In this document: positions 52,801-64,000 of the stretch, one piece after another | Layout: every line of letters begins with the position of its first letter | Position numbering within the stretch: position 1 is the stretch's first letter | DNA from: Mikania micrantha | Lineage: Eukaryota > Streptophyta > Magnoliopsida > Asterales > Asteraceae | Direction of reading: 5' to 3' | Assembly (NCBI GenBank): GCA_009363875.1 | Contig: CM018682.1 | Coordinates: 56,008,031-56,072,030 of the forward strand | DNA length: 64,000 nucleotides | The notes under the pieces: model-generated | Seen by the model: the letters and a program-made list of their open reading frames with translations, nothing else | What the model was told of the DNA's origin: nothing | The model's database searches: none | Translations under genes and position numbers: made by a program

Positions 52801-54158
52801 ATAATGTAACTTCATGAAAACAACATTGATGAACACAATACAATTGATTGCTATTGAACTGTCTGTATTATATCATGTCAATCATGTGCCATATATTCAA
52901 GTTTCATTGTAAGTCCCTTCACATAATCGTTTACCAGTTAATTTAGTGGGATCTAAACCGACGTTAACATAGTGGTACCATAGGTTTGACAAACCTCTGG
53001 CGACTAGGTCGGTATGTTAAGCGTAACATTAATTGGCCGGTAACGTATGACCGGTAACAGGGCGATGATCAGTCAGGTTTGGTAAACGACACATGGTGAT
53101 ATCATTCGACAGTGAAATTGTAATTAATCCATCTCTTTCTTGTTGATTAGTAGACTGAGGAATTTATTTCTCTCATGTCATATTACGAGTAACAGTGCGA
53201 TGAGGTCTATGGTAATACAAACTGGTAGAGATAAATCGGATGCCTTGTAATCTGATTACGTGAGGATTGCAATGTATTACTTTTAGGCTCTATGCACTTC
53301 AAGTTGAGAACAAAGAACAATTGGTTAACTAACACTATTATTAATTTAAAGTGATTAACAGTTAACCCCACCAGTAATAGAATAATACAAGGATCAGATT
53401 AACTTAATCTAATCTCCTTAATACACAAAGGGTTTATCAATACTTTGGTTTGAGAACTAAACCCCTATTATTATATTATTCTACACATGATACAACGGAT
53501 GCATTTCAAATGGGATGAACAGATGAAATGGAAATGGATATATATAGTTGTATGGTACGTAGTGTGGAGTTCTGTTAGTTATGTGGTAGGATATTGGCCA
53601 GGGCTTGTTCCCTTACATATGCCCTATATATAAGCATAACTAATAGGATGAGATATTACTTGCAAAAAAAACTATGGAGAGGCCATTGTGGGAACAGGTG
53701 AATCAAACTACTTACAAGTAACATGTTAACATTGTGATTGTGTATGTGAATGAATCAAGGTTTTCAATTATCAAACTTATGAACTCACCAACCTAGTGTT
53801 GACTTTGTTTAAATGCATGTTTTCTCAGGTGACGAACAGGTGTAGTTACCTACATTCAAGAACATAGCTAGTGGACTTTTAGAAGACCTAGCTATATTTT
53901 GTGTGATCATACTTTTGGGATGACAAAACAATGAATCATCTTTTGTATATCTTGTACAAATACAAGATATAAACTCATTGATTCTTTTGATTAGATTTAC
54001 TTTGTAATTCTATTTCATTGTCGTGTTAACATTTCTCATTTATTTATCATGTGCTATGTAAACAATCTGATCATTTCGATTATCACAACGATATCACGCC
54101 CCAGGAACTTTCCGCCCGGCGGTAAAGTCGATCCAGCCCGCCGGCTCGGGGTGTGATA
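49893..54158 (+). mobile_element. 5' LTR of Ty3-E (4266 bp)
   Basis: TGTGACATCC... to GGTGTGATA, the final CA mutated to TA. Modules: one hairpin remnant (~50331-50349), TATA-like GGGGTATAAG (50584-50593) followed by a long CT run (50629-50645), CGAACC and CGGCCC arrays (51040-51790), GAGCGCGTGC box (~52180), donor-like AAG/GTGAGT (52226/52227), TATA box (53624-53634) and acceptor-like TTCTCAG (ending 53828). No clear minisatellite; the interval instead holds scattered TTACATCTTACAAC-type words. Confidence 0.93.
51040..51790 (+). repeat. CGAACC then CGGCCC arrays, 5' LTR Ty3-E
   Basis: CGAACC recurs from 51046 to 51470, then CGGCCCA/TAGCCCA-type repeats from 51570 to 51770. A 21-base-or-longer segment containing GCGAACCCATGAGGGGACC occurs twice (about 51159 and 51532), the second copy lying where the 3' LTR has different sequence. 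Confidence 0.78.
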
Positions 54159-54161
54159 GAC

Positions 54162-54173
54162 TGGTATCAGAGC
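54162..54173 (+). promoter_or_regulatory. Primer-binding site of Ty3-E
   Basis: TGGTATCAGAGC, perfect initiator-Met match, 3 bp after the LTR. Confidence 0.95.
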
Positions 54174-54276
54174 CATGGTTATAGAGAAATATAGGTCATA
54201 TTACTTAAGCGGTTTGGCCTAGACTATAACCTAGGGACGCTCATGTAGAGATCATATGACATAGGATTCTATTTGC

Positions 54277-56010
54277 ATGTGTCTTCTGCATCTGATCACT
54301 ACACTAACCGATTTTATTTCGGTTATGATCAGTATGCTGCCAAGAAGACAACCAGCCTTACTACCACCACCACCACATGATTCAGCACCGCACTCCTCGA
54401 CACCATCACCATCTGACTCTCGTACACAACCACCTCCACCTCCTCCTCCACCACCGCCTGCTCATGAGTTGGACCCCGCTACCATTGCACTGGCCACCTT
54501 GCTGACCAGTCAACTGAGGGATGTGATCCCTGAGATGATGAACCGGATCAACAGTAACAACAGCAACAACGTTGCCAACTTATCTGGAGAAGGCAGCGGT
54601 AATACCCGACATCAGCAGGACTACTCCTACAAAAACTTTGTAGGATGCAAGCCACCGAGTTTTAGTGGCAGCGAAGGAGCCGTCGGATTGATCCAATGGA
54701 TCGAAAAGATGGAGACAACTTTGGAGATCAGTAACTGTCCTGAGCAGTACGAGGTGAAATATGCTGCTGGTTCATTCAACAATAGAGCGTTAACTTGGTG
54801 GAACACTCAAGTTCAAACTAGGGACAGAGATGAGGCTCTGTCTATGCCTTGGGACGATATCAAGGCCATGCTGTGGGCAGAGTTTTGCCCACGGAAGGAA
54901 CTCAATAAGGTTGAGACTGAGTTACTCAATCTTGTTATGATTGGTGTTGGGCATCTGGCCTACACCACGAGATTTCACGAGCTATCATAATTGGCACCGG
55001 ATATAGTGCCAACACTGGAGAGGAGAATTGAGCGGTATATCGGTGGATTACCGGCATATGTGCAAGGTTTTGTTCTTGCTGCTCATCCAACAACCCTAGA
55101 AATGGCTGTTACTCTGTCGGAAGCCAAGGCGGGAAGTTCAAGGAAGTCGGATAAAAGGCCGGCCAAGAAACAAAAAGTGGTCAAGAATTTTGTTGCGACC
55201 ACCCAGACATCGATGATCAACCAACCACAACCCCTATAGATCAAGAGGCCCTATACTGGCATAGCACCATTGTGCAACGCCTGTCAGTATCTTCATCAAC
55301 CAAACACCCAGTGCAGAAAATGCACTAACTGTGGGAAGTTTGGTCACTGGGCTAAACATTGCAGGAGCACGGGGGCTCCGAACATAAACAACAATGCAGT
55401 GGTTACAACTGCTACTACTACTACTGCTGATAACAGGTCTTGCTACACTTGTGGCGATCCTGAACACTTCTCGACGGATTGTCCCAAGAGAATTCAACCG
55501 AGGGCTCAAGTAGCACGAGGAAGAGCCTTTCAGATTGGAGCAGCTGCGGCTCGGCAGGACCCGAATGTGATCACGGGTACATTTCTCTTATCTGACTCTT
55601 ATGCATCCATATTATTTGACACTGGTGTGGATCAGAGTTTTATCTCACTCGACTTTGCATGCCATCTTAATTATGTTGAGGAATCTTTACACTCCCCTTA
55701 TACTACAGAGATAGCAAACGGCAAACAGATCACAATAGTCATAGTACTTAGGAATTGCCCACTAACACTTGGCGATCACACATTTTCTGTCGACTTGATG
55801 CCGATGGAGCTGGGCAGTTTCGATATCATTGTCGGAATTGATTGGCTATCCCTTAACAGAGTAGAATTCATCTGTTCCGAAAAACTACTACGTATTCCAG
55901 TGGAGAACAATGGGATTTTGGAAATTCATGGAGATCAAGCGAAACACAGTGTCAAGATAATATCGTGTATGAAGGCTCACAAGTACCTCAAAAACAATGT
56001 GTCGCATTTA
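54277..56010 (+). pseudogene. gag and protease of Ty3-E
   Basis: The probable start is the ATG of MLPRRQP at 54334. A Pro-rich N-terminus and Gag core (SYKNFVGCKPPSFSG, ALTWWN) end at a TAA at 54988-54990, where Ty3-B has Val (HELVAL against HELS*L). The frame continues (APDIVPTLERRIERYIGG) to a TAG at 55237-55239. Knuckles CTNCGKFGHWAKHC and CYTCGDPEHFSTDC follow (55320-55490), then protease LFDTGVDQSF (~55614), in which the catalytic DTGA has become DTGV. The frame shifts at about 55975-56010. Compared with Ty3-B a stretch before the knuckles (GVLKKETDT region) is missing. Confidence 0.93.
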
Positions 56011-57395
56011 TAGCTCACATGGTAGAGAAAGACAAGAAAGCAATCAAGATTCAAGATGTACCGGTTGTGAAAGACTATGCGGATGTGTTTCCGGATGATT
56101 TACCAGGACTACCACCCGAGAGATCGGTGCAGTTTCGAATTGATTTGATTCCGGGAGCGACCCCAGTAGCTAAGTCTCCCTATAGACTTGCGCCATCAGA
56201 GACGCGGGAGTTGTCCAATCAATTACAAGAGCTACTCGACAACGGATTCATCTGACCGAGCTTTTCCCCGTGGGGAGCTCCGGTCCTTTTTGTTAAGAAG
56301 AAGGATGGATCGTTCAGAATGTGCATTGATTACAGAGAATTCAACAAACTCACCATTAAGAATCGGTACCCATTACCGAGGATTGATGATTTGTTTGATC
56401 AATTACAGGCTGAACTTTTCAAAGATAGACCTGAGATCAGGTTATCATCAGCTCCGGATTCAAGAGGAAGACATATCAAAGACGACCTTTCGTACCTGAT
56501 ACGGTCATTACGAGTTCATGGTGATGCCAATCGGATTGACGAACGCACCGGCTGTGTTCATGGATTTAATGAACCGGGTGTGCAAGCCGTACTTAGATCA
56601 GTTTGTTATCGTCTTTATTGATGATATACTGATTTATTCACGAAACGAGAAGGAACACGAACAACACCTCAGAACAGTCTTGGAACTCATGAGAGAAGAA
56701 CGACTTTGTGCCAAATTTTCCAAGTGTGAATTCTGGTTAAGAGAAGTTCAGTTCTTGGGTCAAGTGATTAATAGTAATGGTATTCACGTGAATCCTGCCA
56801 AGATTAAAGCAATCAAGAACTAGGATGTGCCTACAACGTCGACATAAATCAGATCATTATTGGGATTGACAAGTTATTACAGGAAATTCATTTCGAATTT
56901 CTCTAAGATAGCCTTGCCTCTCACCAAACTCACACAGAAGAGTGAACCTTTTGTGTGGACATAGAAACAAGAAGAGGCATTCTAAACATTGAAACAAAGA
57001 TTGTGCAATGCTCCTATCTTAACATTCCCAGAAGGCAATGATGACTTTGTGGTGTATTGTGACGCTTCCCATTAAGGACTCGGATGTGTTTTAATGCAAC
57101 GAGACAAAGTAATTGCTTATGCCTCAAGACAGTTGAAGATACATGAGAAGAACTACACGACAGATGACTTAGAACTGGGAGCTGTTGTCTTTGCTTTAAA
57201 GATTTGAAGACACTACCTATATGGTACGAAATGCACTATCTTCACAGATCACAAAAGTTTACAGCACATATTTGATCAGAAGGAGCTTAAGATGAGACAG
57301 AGACGTTGGGTTGAGCTCCTGAACGATTACGATTGTGTGATTAAATACCATCCGGGCAAAGCAAATGTTGTTCCAATGCTTTGAGTCAGAAGGAA
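56011..57395 (+). pseudogene. Reverse transcriptase and RNase H of Ty3-E
   Basis: RT begins VAKSPYRLAPSE; a TGA follows DNGFI (56255). MCIDYREFN and the FIDDILIYS catalytic block (56617-56640) are intact, but a small deletion near 56410 (QAELFK against QGAQYFSK) shifts the frame. Stops follow at 56821-56823 (W to stop), in TST*IRS, WT*KQEEAF*TLKQ, SH*GLG and LKI*RHYLYG. RNase H is recognisable (VYCDASH, TDHKSLQHIFDQKEL). A lost base near 57370 (NVV..ALSQK) precedes integrase. The domain would copy RNA to DNA and remove the RNA; this copy cannot. Confidence 0.93.
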
Positions 57396-58876
57396 AGAGT
57401 CAAACCCTTGCGCGTTCGAGCAATGGGAGTGATAGTGCAAACAAGTCTGAAAGATCGAATCATACAAGCACAACAAGAAGCAGTGGTAAGAGACAATTTG
57501 AAACAAGAGCTCGATTGTCGAGCCGAGAAACATTTTGAAACAAAACAAGATGGAGTTATCTATTATCTGGATCGCGTTTGGATCCTGGCAGTAGATGAAC
57601 TTCGAACACTTATACTTGACGAGGCACACAAGACACGTTACTCTGTTCATCTTTGTGCCGATAAGATGTACCAAGATCTTAGGTCGTTTTATTGGTGGCC
57701 GGGAATGAAGAAAGATGTTTCCACTTACGTTGGCAAATGCATCACTAGTGCCAAAGTCAAAGCTGAACACCAGAAACCTTCGGGTTTGCTGGAACAACGA
57801 GAGATACCGCAATGGAAGTGGAAACAAATAGCTATGGATTTCATTACCAAGCTACCCCGCACTTCCAGTGGACACCATTCGATTTGGGTCATCGTTGATC
57901 GATTGACCAAGTCCGCACACTTCTTGCCGATCAGAGAAACTTACAAGATGGAAAAGCTAGCAAGACTCTATGTTGATGAAATAGTAGTCCGGCACGGTGT
58001 GCTAGTGTCTATTATTTCTGACCGGGACAGTCGATTTACATCACGGTTCTAGCAATCATTGCAACAATCTCTAGGGACAAGTGGCAACTTAAGCACCGCT
58101 TATCATCCACAAACGGATGGACAAAGCGAGCGAACCATTCAAACCCTAGAGGATATGTTGAGGACATGCATCCTAGACTTCGGTGGAAGTTGGGATAAAC
58201 ATTTACCACTCATTGAGTTCTCCTACAACAATAGCTACCACAGCAGCATCGGATGTGCTCCGTTTGAAGCACTGTATGGTAGAAAATGTCGGTCTCCATT
58301 TTGTTGGACCGAAGTGGGAGACAACAGAATCACTGGGAGTGAACTTATTTAGGAGACTACTGATAAGATAGCCTAGATACAACAAAGACTACTAGCAACA
58401 TGTAGCCACCAAAAGAGTTACGCGGACAAACGGCGAAAGCCTTTGGAATTCGATGTGGGTGACCGAGTAATGTTGAAAGTGTCCCCATGGAAAGGCGTAG
58501 TTCGTTTTGGGGCTAAAGGAAAGTTGGCACCAAGGTATGTCGGACCGTTTGAGATAACTCAACGCATAGGTCCTGTGGCATACAGACTCAAACTCCCTGA
58601 TGAACTCAGCGGAGTACATAATGTATTTCACGTATCAAATCTCAAAAGATGTCTCGCTGATAAATCATTGATCATACCATTGGAAGAGATACAAGTTGAT
58701 GAACAATTACATTTCATAGAAGAACCTGTAGAGATTATGGTACGTGAAGTCAAGAGACTGAAATGAAGCCGTATCCCTATTGTAAAGGTTCGATGGAACT
58801 CCAAACGTGGACCAGAATTTACCTGGGAGCGCGAGGACAACATGAAGGCAAAGTATCCCCACTTGTTCGAGAAGTA
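57396..58876 (+). pseudogene. Integrase and chromodomain of Ty3-E
   Basis: Reads ERVKPLRVRAMGV, the HHCC region with one cysteine lost (CITSAKVKAEH against CLTCAKVKAEH), MDFITKLPRTSSG, ISDRDSRFTSRF then a TAG (W to stop, 58050-58052), TDGQSERTIQTLEDM, a TAG at 58350-58352, a second at about 58374, then VGDRVMLKVSPWKGVVRFG and a TGA at 58764-58766 before the chromodomain (SRIPIVKVRWN, EFTWEREDN), ending at TAG 58874-58876. All domains are in the same order as in Ty3-B. Confidence 0.93.
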
Positions 58877-58918
58877 GAGCCCGACATTGATGCTTAAATT
58901 TCGGGACGAAATTTCTTT

Positions 58919-58931
58919 AACAAGGGGAGAC
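58919..58931 (+). promoter_or_regulatory. Polypurine tract of Ty3-E
   Basis: AACAAGGGGAGAC, identical to Ty3-B, directly before the 3' LTR. Confidence 0.9.
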
Positions 58932-61900
58932 TGTGACATCCAGTACCTGATCGTCCGGGAAGTCCGTACGATATGTGTACTTTCAATATTTACTGTGTGT
59001 AAATACATTATATGAACAGTGTTTGTGATAACAGAATTCAAAATACAAGAAACGGCTGTACGTATTTATGTGAAAACTTAAATACCGTAGGTACAACAAC
59101 TCATGATAAACAATAGTTGTATGTATTTAGGTGAAAACCTATGTACAAATAATACAACGAATCAAAAATGGTAAGAGTGTTCTAGTAAATAACAAGAACA
59201 TGTCGGTTGCGATCTGATATCCATAGATGACAGGAATTAGATGGCCGACAAATCAGTACGGAAACAATGTGAAAACAGGATGTTTAGTTGAGTCCGACAA
59301 TGAGGAAACACAATTCAGAACATATATGCAGTGTAATTTCAAAATAACGAACTGACAGTGCGTTTGCATGAGTGACGATTCACACAAACATATCTGTGAG
59401 TTTAACGTTCTAAAACGATGACTGGAATGTAGAAAATAAGAATCAGAAAGCAAAACCATCGTCGTGTTCGTTCAAGTGACGATTCGAACGAATACGCGCG
59501 ATGGTGACGCGTTCTGACGAAACGAAAACGAAAACGACACGAGCGATAATAAATTTAAGAAAATATAATGTTTTCTGTTTTACAATTTTGAAACTCATCA
59601 GAAATAAATTAAAAGAAACTCTTTTAATTAAGACGCGTAAAAATACGAGTTACGTTCTGAAAACGCAACGAAGACGAAAACCGAGCACTCGAAACGAACC
59701 CAAACATCCCGGGGTATAAAAAGACTAAATGAGGGGGGATTCTTTCATTTTGCTCATCTCTCTCTCTCTAAAACCTCCTACCTGGTTTCCCTCTCTCACA
59801 CTAGAAATCAAACTTCAAAACTCCATAACTCCCTCAATTCTCAACGAAATTGGGTGACTCTTGGACCTACATGAAGGTCTTGAAGTCCTCTACAAGAAAG
59901 TACAGCAGATCTACACATTTGTTCAACCAAATCTGAGGTATTTGAGCTTGAAAAGTTAGAAAAATAGGGTTTCTTCCCTTTTTGATAGACCCAAAACACC
60001 TAGCTGGTTCTAACTCACTCTCCACGCACTTTACACTCCTGGGAGTCCATTAGGGTATACCACTACCATGGGAACGACCTGGAGCACTCTAGATTCGATG
60101 AAAATGATTATGTTGAAGTGCAGGTCCGGGTGAAATCTAGGATAGCCGAACCTCAGCTTGGGACGAAGGGGAACGAACTTGGGATCTCGGCCGAACCTTA
60201 GCAAGGGTTCGCCAAGCTTAACCGCCGAACCTGCGTGATTAGACAATCATCATCAATGAATCTAGCCACCGCGAACCTCCCATGTCCGAACCATTGCAAG
60301 ACACGCGAACCCATGACGAGACCAACGAACCTATCATTAGCTGAGACACATGCATGGCCGAACCATCAGTTGACAAACCATGCACTCCGGCGAACCCATG
60401 ACCTCAGCCGAACCATGGATGAGTTGTAAGGACAAACATTGCTGCCCAAACCCTTGTTGTCAGCCGAACCTTTGGATTATTGTCGAACCTTGGGCTGAAA
60501 ACCATGTCCCAGCGAACCTGTTAACCTGAAGCTTTGGGCGACCCTATAGCCTGCACTTGACCGAACCTTAACCGATTACCTCCAGGGGGTTCGCTGGAAT
60601 TGGAATCACCACCTACGACTGAGTGAAATCATGTGCTAGACCCAAATACTTGGCCCACATATACCTATACGGCCCAAGTGGCTCATGCGGCCCAATCAAT
60701 TGTTTTGAGGAATTCCAAGATGCCCAACCTTTTGGCTACGGCCCATCATAAATGTTTCAGCCCAACGATACATTCTCGGCCCAATTAAGTAGCCCAGGCT
60801 CGTTGCTCTAGCCCACATTTATTTGATCAAGCCCAATGGACTTTTTGGCCCATGCACATGTATATTGTCCATGACCCTTGGTCTAAGCCCACATACTTAA
60901 TACACGGCCCATTTACACACATAAGGTCCCCTTGGATATCATTCGGCTCACTATAAAAAAATGGTAAATACAAGGGTGGCAAAGAACATAAGGAATCAAC
61001 TATTGTGATGTTTTTAAGTGAAAAATGAGATTTTAGAATTAGAACTTGTTGAAACTCAACCGTTGTAACATGACATAGTTCATGATAACTGTTTAACAAA
61101 TCGGTTCAAGTGAACATTAAGTTAACATCAATATGTACTAAACTTAATTTAATGAAGTTAAGTGATAGTATAAGCTACTACCATTGAATTAAGGCCGAAT
61201 GATGACCAAGACAAAAGGGTGTTAGCCAACGTTAGGGCTAAGACAAACTCACACACAAGGACTATGCTTACAAGTTACAAACAACATGAAATCAATACAG
61301 GATCGTGAATACAACAACAAATCAAACAAAGAGCGCGTGTATTTCTGGTTTAAGCTAAGTCAACCACGTTAACAACAAGGTGAGTTCATATGCCCCTTTT
61401 CTAATCATTAACTGATTTTAAACTCTTAGGGCTGAGAAACATGCTTAACTTTTATTTACTTAAAAGTTTATGTTTAACATATTGCTTATGCTTTGATTAG
61501 ATTATATTGCTTGACTTATTATCATTTATCATTGTATGCATGCTTGTATGATTAGGATATGACAGGGATAACTAAGATGAATATGATAATATAATTTCAT
61601 AACTTATCAACACAATAGAATAACATAGTTGTAAGATTACATCTTACAAGACTTACTTATTCTTACAAGAACAAACGTTGAGATAAGGACAGGTGAACAT
61701 GATGACAACAACAACGAAACAGACGAATGTTATGAAGATAATATATCTTTATAATAACATTCTACACTAGAGCTACATAAGTGTAATAAGACAAGATCTT
61801 ATAACACTTAGTTTACAACTCGATACATATTACAAGTTTAACATGGAACAACAACCATCCGCCACCTGAGTCGATTAAGTGTAGTAAGACTAGTTCTTAC

Positions 61901-63347
61901 CACAGCTTGGTGAAAACATGGTGACTACATGGAACAATTAGAATAATAATCATGATAATGTAACTTCATGAAAACAACATGGATAAACACAATACAGTTC
62001 ATTTCTATTGAACTGTCTGTATTATATCATGTCAATCAGGTGCCATATATTCAAGTTTCATTGTAAGTCCCTTCACATAATTGTTTATCAGTTAATTTAG
62101 TGGGATCTAAACCGACATTAGCATAGTGGTACCATAGGTTTGACAAACCTCCGGCGAGTAGGTCGGTATGTTAAGCGTAACATTAATTTTCCGGTAACGT
62201 ATGACCGGTAACAGGGCGACGATCAGTCAGGTTTGGTAAACGACACATGGTGATATCATTCGACAGTGAAATTGTAATTAATCCATCTCTTTCTTGTTGA
62301 TTAGTAGACTGAGGAATTTATTTCTCTCATGTCATATTACTAGTAACAGTGCGATGAGGTCTATGGTAATACAAAGTGGTAGAGATTAATCGGATGCATT
62401 GGAATATGATTACGTGAGGATTTCAGTGTATTCCTTTTAGGCTCTATGCACTTCAAGTTGAGAACAAAGGACAATTGGTTAACTAACACTATTATTCATT
62501 CAAAGTGATTAACAATTAACCCCACCAGTAATAGAATAATACAAGGATCAGATTAACTTAATCTAATCTCCTTAATACACAAAGGGTTTATCAATACTTT
62601 GGTTTGACAACTAAACCCCTATAATTATATTATTCTACACATGATACAACAGATGCATTACTAACGGGATGAACAGATGAAATGGAAATGGATATCCATA
62701 GTTGTATGGTACGTAGTGTGGAGTTCGGTTAGTTATGTGGTGGGATATTGGCTAGGGCTTGTTCCCTTACATATGCCCTATATATAAGCATAACTAATAG
62801 GATGAGATATTACTTGCAAATAAAACCATGGGGAGGCCATTGTGGGAACAGGTGAATCAAACTACTTACAAGTAACATGTATAACATTGTGATTGTGTAT
62901 GTTAATGAATCAAGGTTTTCAATTATCAAACTTATGAACTCACCAACCTAGTGTTGACTTTGTTTAAATGCATGTTCTCTCAGGTGACGAACAGGTGTAG
63001 TTACATACATTGAAGAACATAGCTAGTGGACTTTTAGAAGACCTAGCAACATTTTGTGTTATCATACTTTTGGGATGATAAAACAACGAATCATCTTTTG
63101 TATATCTTGTACAGATACAAGATATAAACTCATTGATTCTTTTGATTAGATTTACTTGGTTAAATTATGAGGAAACAATGTAATTTAACTTTGTAATTCT
63201 ATTTCATTGTCATGTTAACATTTCTAATTTATTTATCATGAGCTATGTAAACAATCTGATCATTTCGATTATCACAACGATATCGTGCCCAGGGAACCTT
63301 CCGCCCGGCGGGAAAGTCGATCCAGCCCGCCGGCTCGGGGTGTGACA
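58932..63347 (+). mobile_element. 3' LTR of Ty3-E (4416 bp)
   Basis: TGTGACATCC... to GGTGTGACA, with intact ends. It retains a second hairpin TTCGTTCAA/TCGAACGAA-type (59467-59492) lost from the 5' copy, a TATA-like GGGGTATAAAAAG (59711-59723), CGAACC/CGGCCC arrays (60145-60910), donor 61379/61380, TATA near 62778-62789 and acceptor end 62983. Confidence 0.94.
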
Positions 63348-63352
63348 CTTTG
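63348..63352 (+). repeat. Target-site duplication CTTTG, right copy of Ty3-E
   Basis: Matches 49888-49892 and directly follows the 3' LTR. Confidence 0.93.
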
Positions 63353-64000
63353 TCTCTTGATATAGGAAAATCTTGTTTTGTTTGTCTGAAACCCACAAAG
63401 TTACACTTCTGTCTTGTAGTATTACCTTTTTTGTTGTGTACTCCTTTGAAAATCATTCAAGACTACGTCTTGAAAATTTGCTTGGTTTGAAAACTAGTGT
63501 TATTGTTTGTGTGGTCTATCCGTAATATCATCCATGTGATCATTTACCAAACCTAACTGATATGCCCTTTTTGAATAGTTCCCATGGAACTAATCCGAGT
63601 TTTTGTTTCACGTTGTATCCGTGTAACGCACTAGCCTCGGCGCTGGAGGTTGGATAGACCTATGGTCCCATCTATGTAACCGTCGGTTGACCCACGTCGA
63701 CTAATGGTAAATGAGTCTAAAGGGACTTACTTGAGAATTCCTCAGCGAATTCTTACTGTGTATGTTGTGTGGACACATGCTCTAGTGAATTACCCTGGAC
63801 AGATACCATGCAAATATGTTGTTTGTTTGATGGGGGATTCGAATGAAAATGATTGTTTTCGATTGTACACTACACAATTCCCCGGGTCGTGTCTGTTCAC
63901 CTCTTTGTTGGGCACAAAGCCTCGAATTGTTGGGATCAACGGACATCTCCTCGATAATTCGTGTTTGGACCCTCGAAACTCGTTTTTTTGTTGGTGTTGA
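63353..64000 (-). mobile_element. Ty3-F LTR, continuation
   Basis: The plus strand contains GGAGGTTGGATAGACCTATGGT, a CTATGTAACCGTCGGTT block, TAATGGTAAATGAG and AAGGGACTTAC (63640-63735) in the same order as the reverse complement of the Ty3-E LTR at about 52910-53010. It is therefore minus-strand LTR of a related element, continuing from 49892. The last open frame to the window edge shows no known domain and is probably chance. Confidence 0.72.

Larger units (their letters stand above)
49893..63347 (+). mobile_element. Ty3-E: complete but decayed chromovirus
   Basis: A 13.46 kb element with both LTRs (4266 and 4416 bp), PBS, gag-pol remnant, PPT and a 5 bp duplication. Its protein is a close relative of Ty3-B but carries many stops. 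The LTRs differ by numerous substitutions and several indels, including about 100 bp missing from the 5' copy near 50345 and about 38 bp near 54000. The LTR start (TGTGACATCCAGTACC) differs from Ty3-A to -D, so this is a separate subfamily. It is inserted antisense into the LTR of Ty3-F. Confidence 0.94.

Noticed and set aside
63704..64000. A 98-codon ORF running off the right edge
   Set aside because: It lies antisense in LTR sequence homologous to Ty3-E and shows no known domain; probably chance.

Overview
The window is plant nuclear DNA made almost entirely of LTR retrotransposons nested inside one another. I found no host protein-coding gene, tRNA gene or CRISPR array. The evidence for a plant is the primer-binding sites matching the 3' end of initiator tRNA-Met (TGGTATCAGAGC), a Ty3 chromovirus with ~4 kb LTRs (Tekay/Del-like), long SIRE/Maximus-like Ty1/copia elements with a second ORF after pol, and a Cassandra-type element carrying a 5S rRNA-like block. 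The second ORF resembles, from memory, copia proteins common in Asteraceae genomes, so a daisy-family plant is my best guess; this is inference.

Layout. 1-5511: 5' end (gag/PR remnant, PBS, 3.9 kb LTR) of a minus-strand Ty3 element (Ty3-A), inserted into a decayed plus-strand copia pol (5512-8086, copia-5). 8087-12689: plus-strand Ty3-C (LTR, PBS, broken gag), meeting head-on a truncated minus-strand LTR of the same family (Ty3-D, 12690-15238). 15239-18548: minus-strand copia-3, whose gag runs straight into a second-ORF-like region with no pol between. 18563-20024 and 45595-46520: two halves of the gag of minus-strand copia-2, split by copia-1. 20030-45589: plus-strand copia-1 (384 bp LTRs, TSD GCCAA), whose second ORF is split by Ty3-B. 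30082-43405: Ty3-B, with ~4.0 kb LTRs about 0.3% different by hand count and an intact 1563-residue gag-pol-chromodomain ORF. Its left end is fused to a reverse-oriented Cassandra-like element, and the TSD (ATACC) flanks the whole chimera. 46521-49050: copia-2 leader and LTR, a 79 bp Ty3 LTR tip, and the 5' end of copia-4. 49051-49892 plus 63353-64000: minus-strand Ty3-F, whose LTR is split by plus-strand Ty3-E (49893-63347, TSD CTTTG), an older, pseudogenised relative of Ty3-B.

The nesting reads, oldest outside: Ty3-F > copia-4 > Ty3 LTR tip > copia-2 > copia-1 > Ty3-B/Cassandra, at least six layers. Only Ty3-B looks protein-competent; the others are decayed, though several keep recognisable cis-acting sites.

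The most interesting material is in the non-coding parts. The Ty3 LTRs share an ordered set of modules: paired ATTCGTA-type hairpins with a GTGACGAT loop, a TATA box followed by a CT-rich patch, dense CGAACC and CGGCCC arrays, a GAGCGCGC box before a consensus splice donor, a family-specific ~44-51 bp minisatellite, a second TATA box, and a CTCAG/GTGACG acceptor-like site. The copia elements carry their own arrays of a TTCG-core motif, in copia-1 upstream of both gag and the second ORF.
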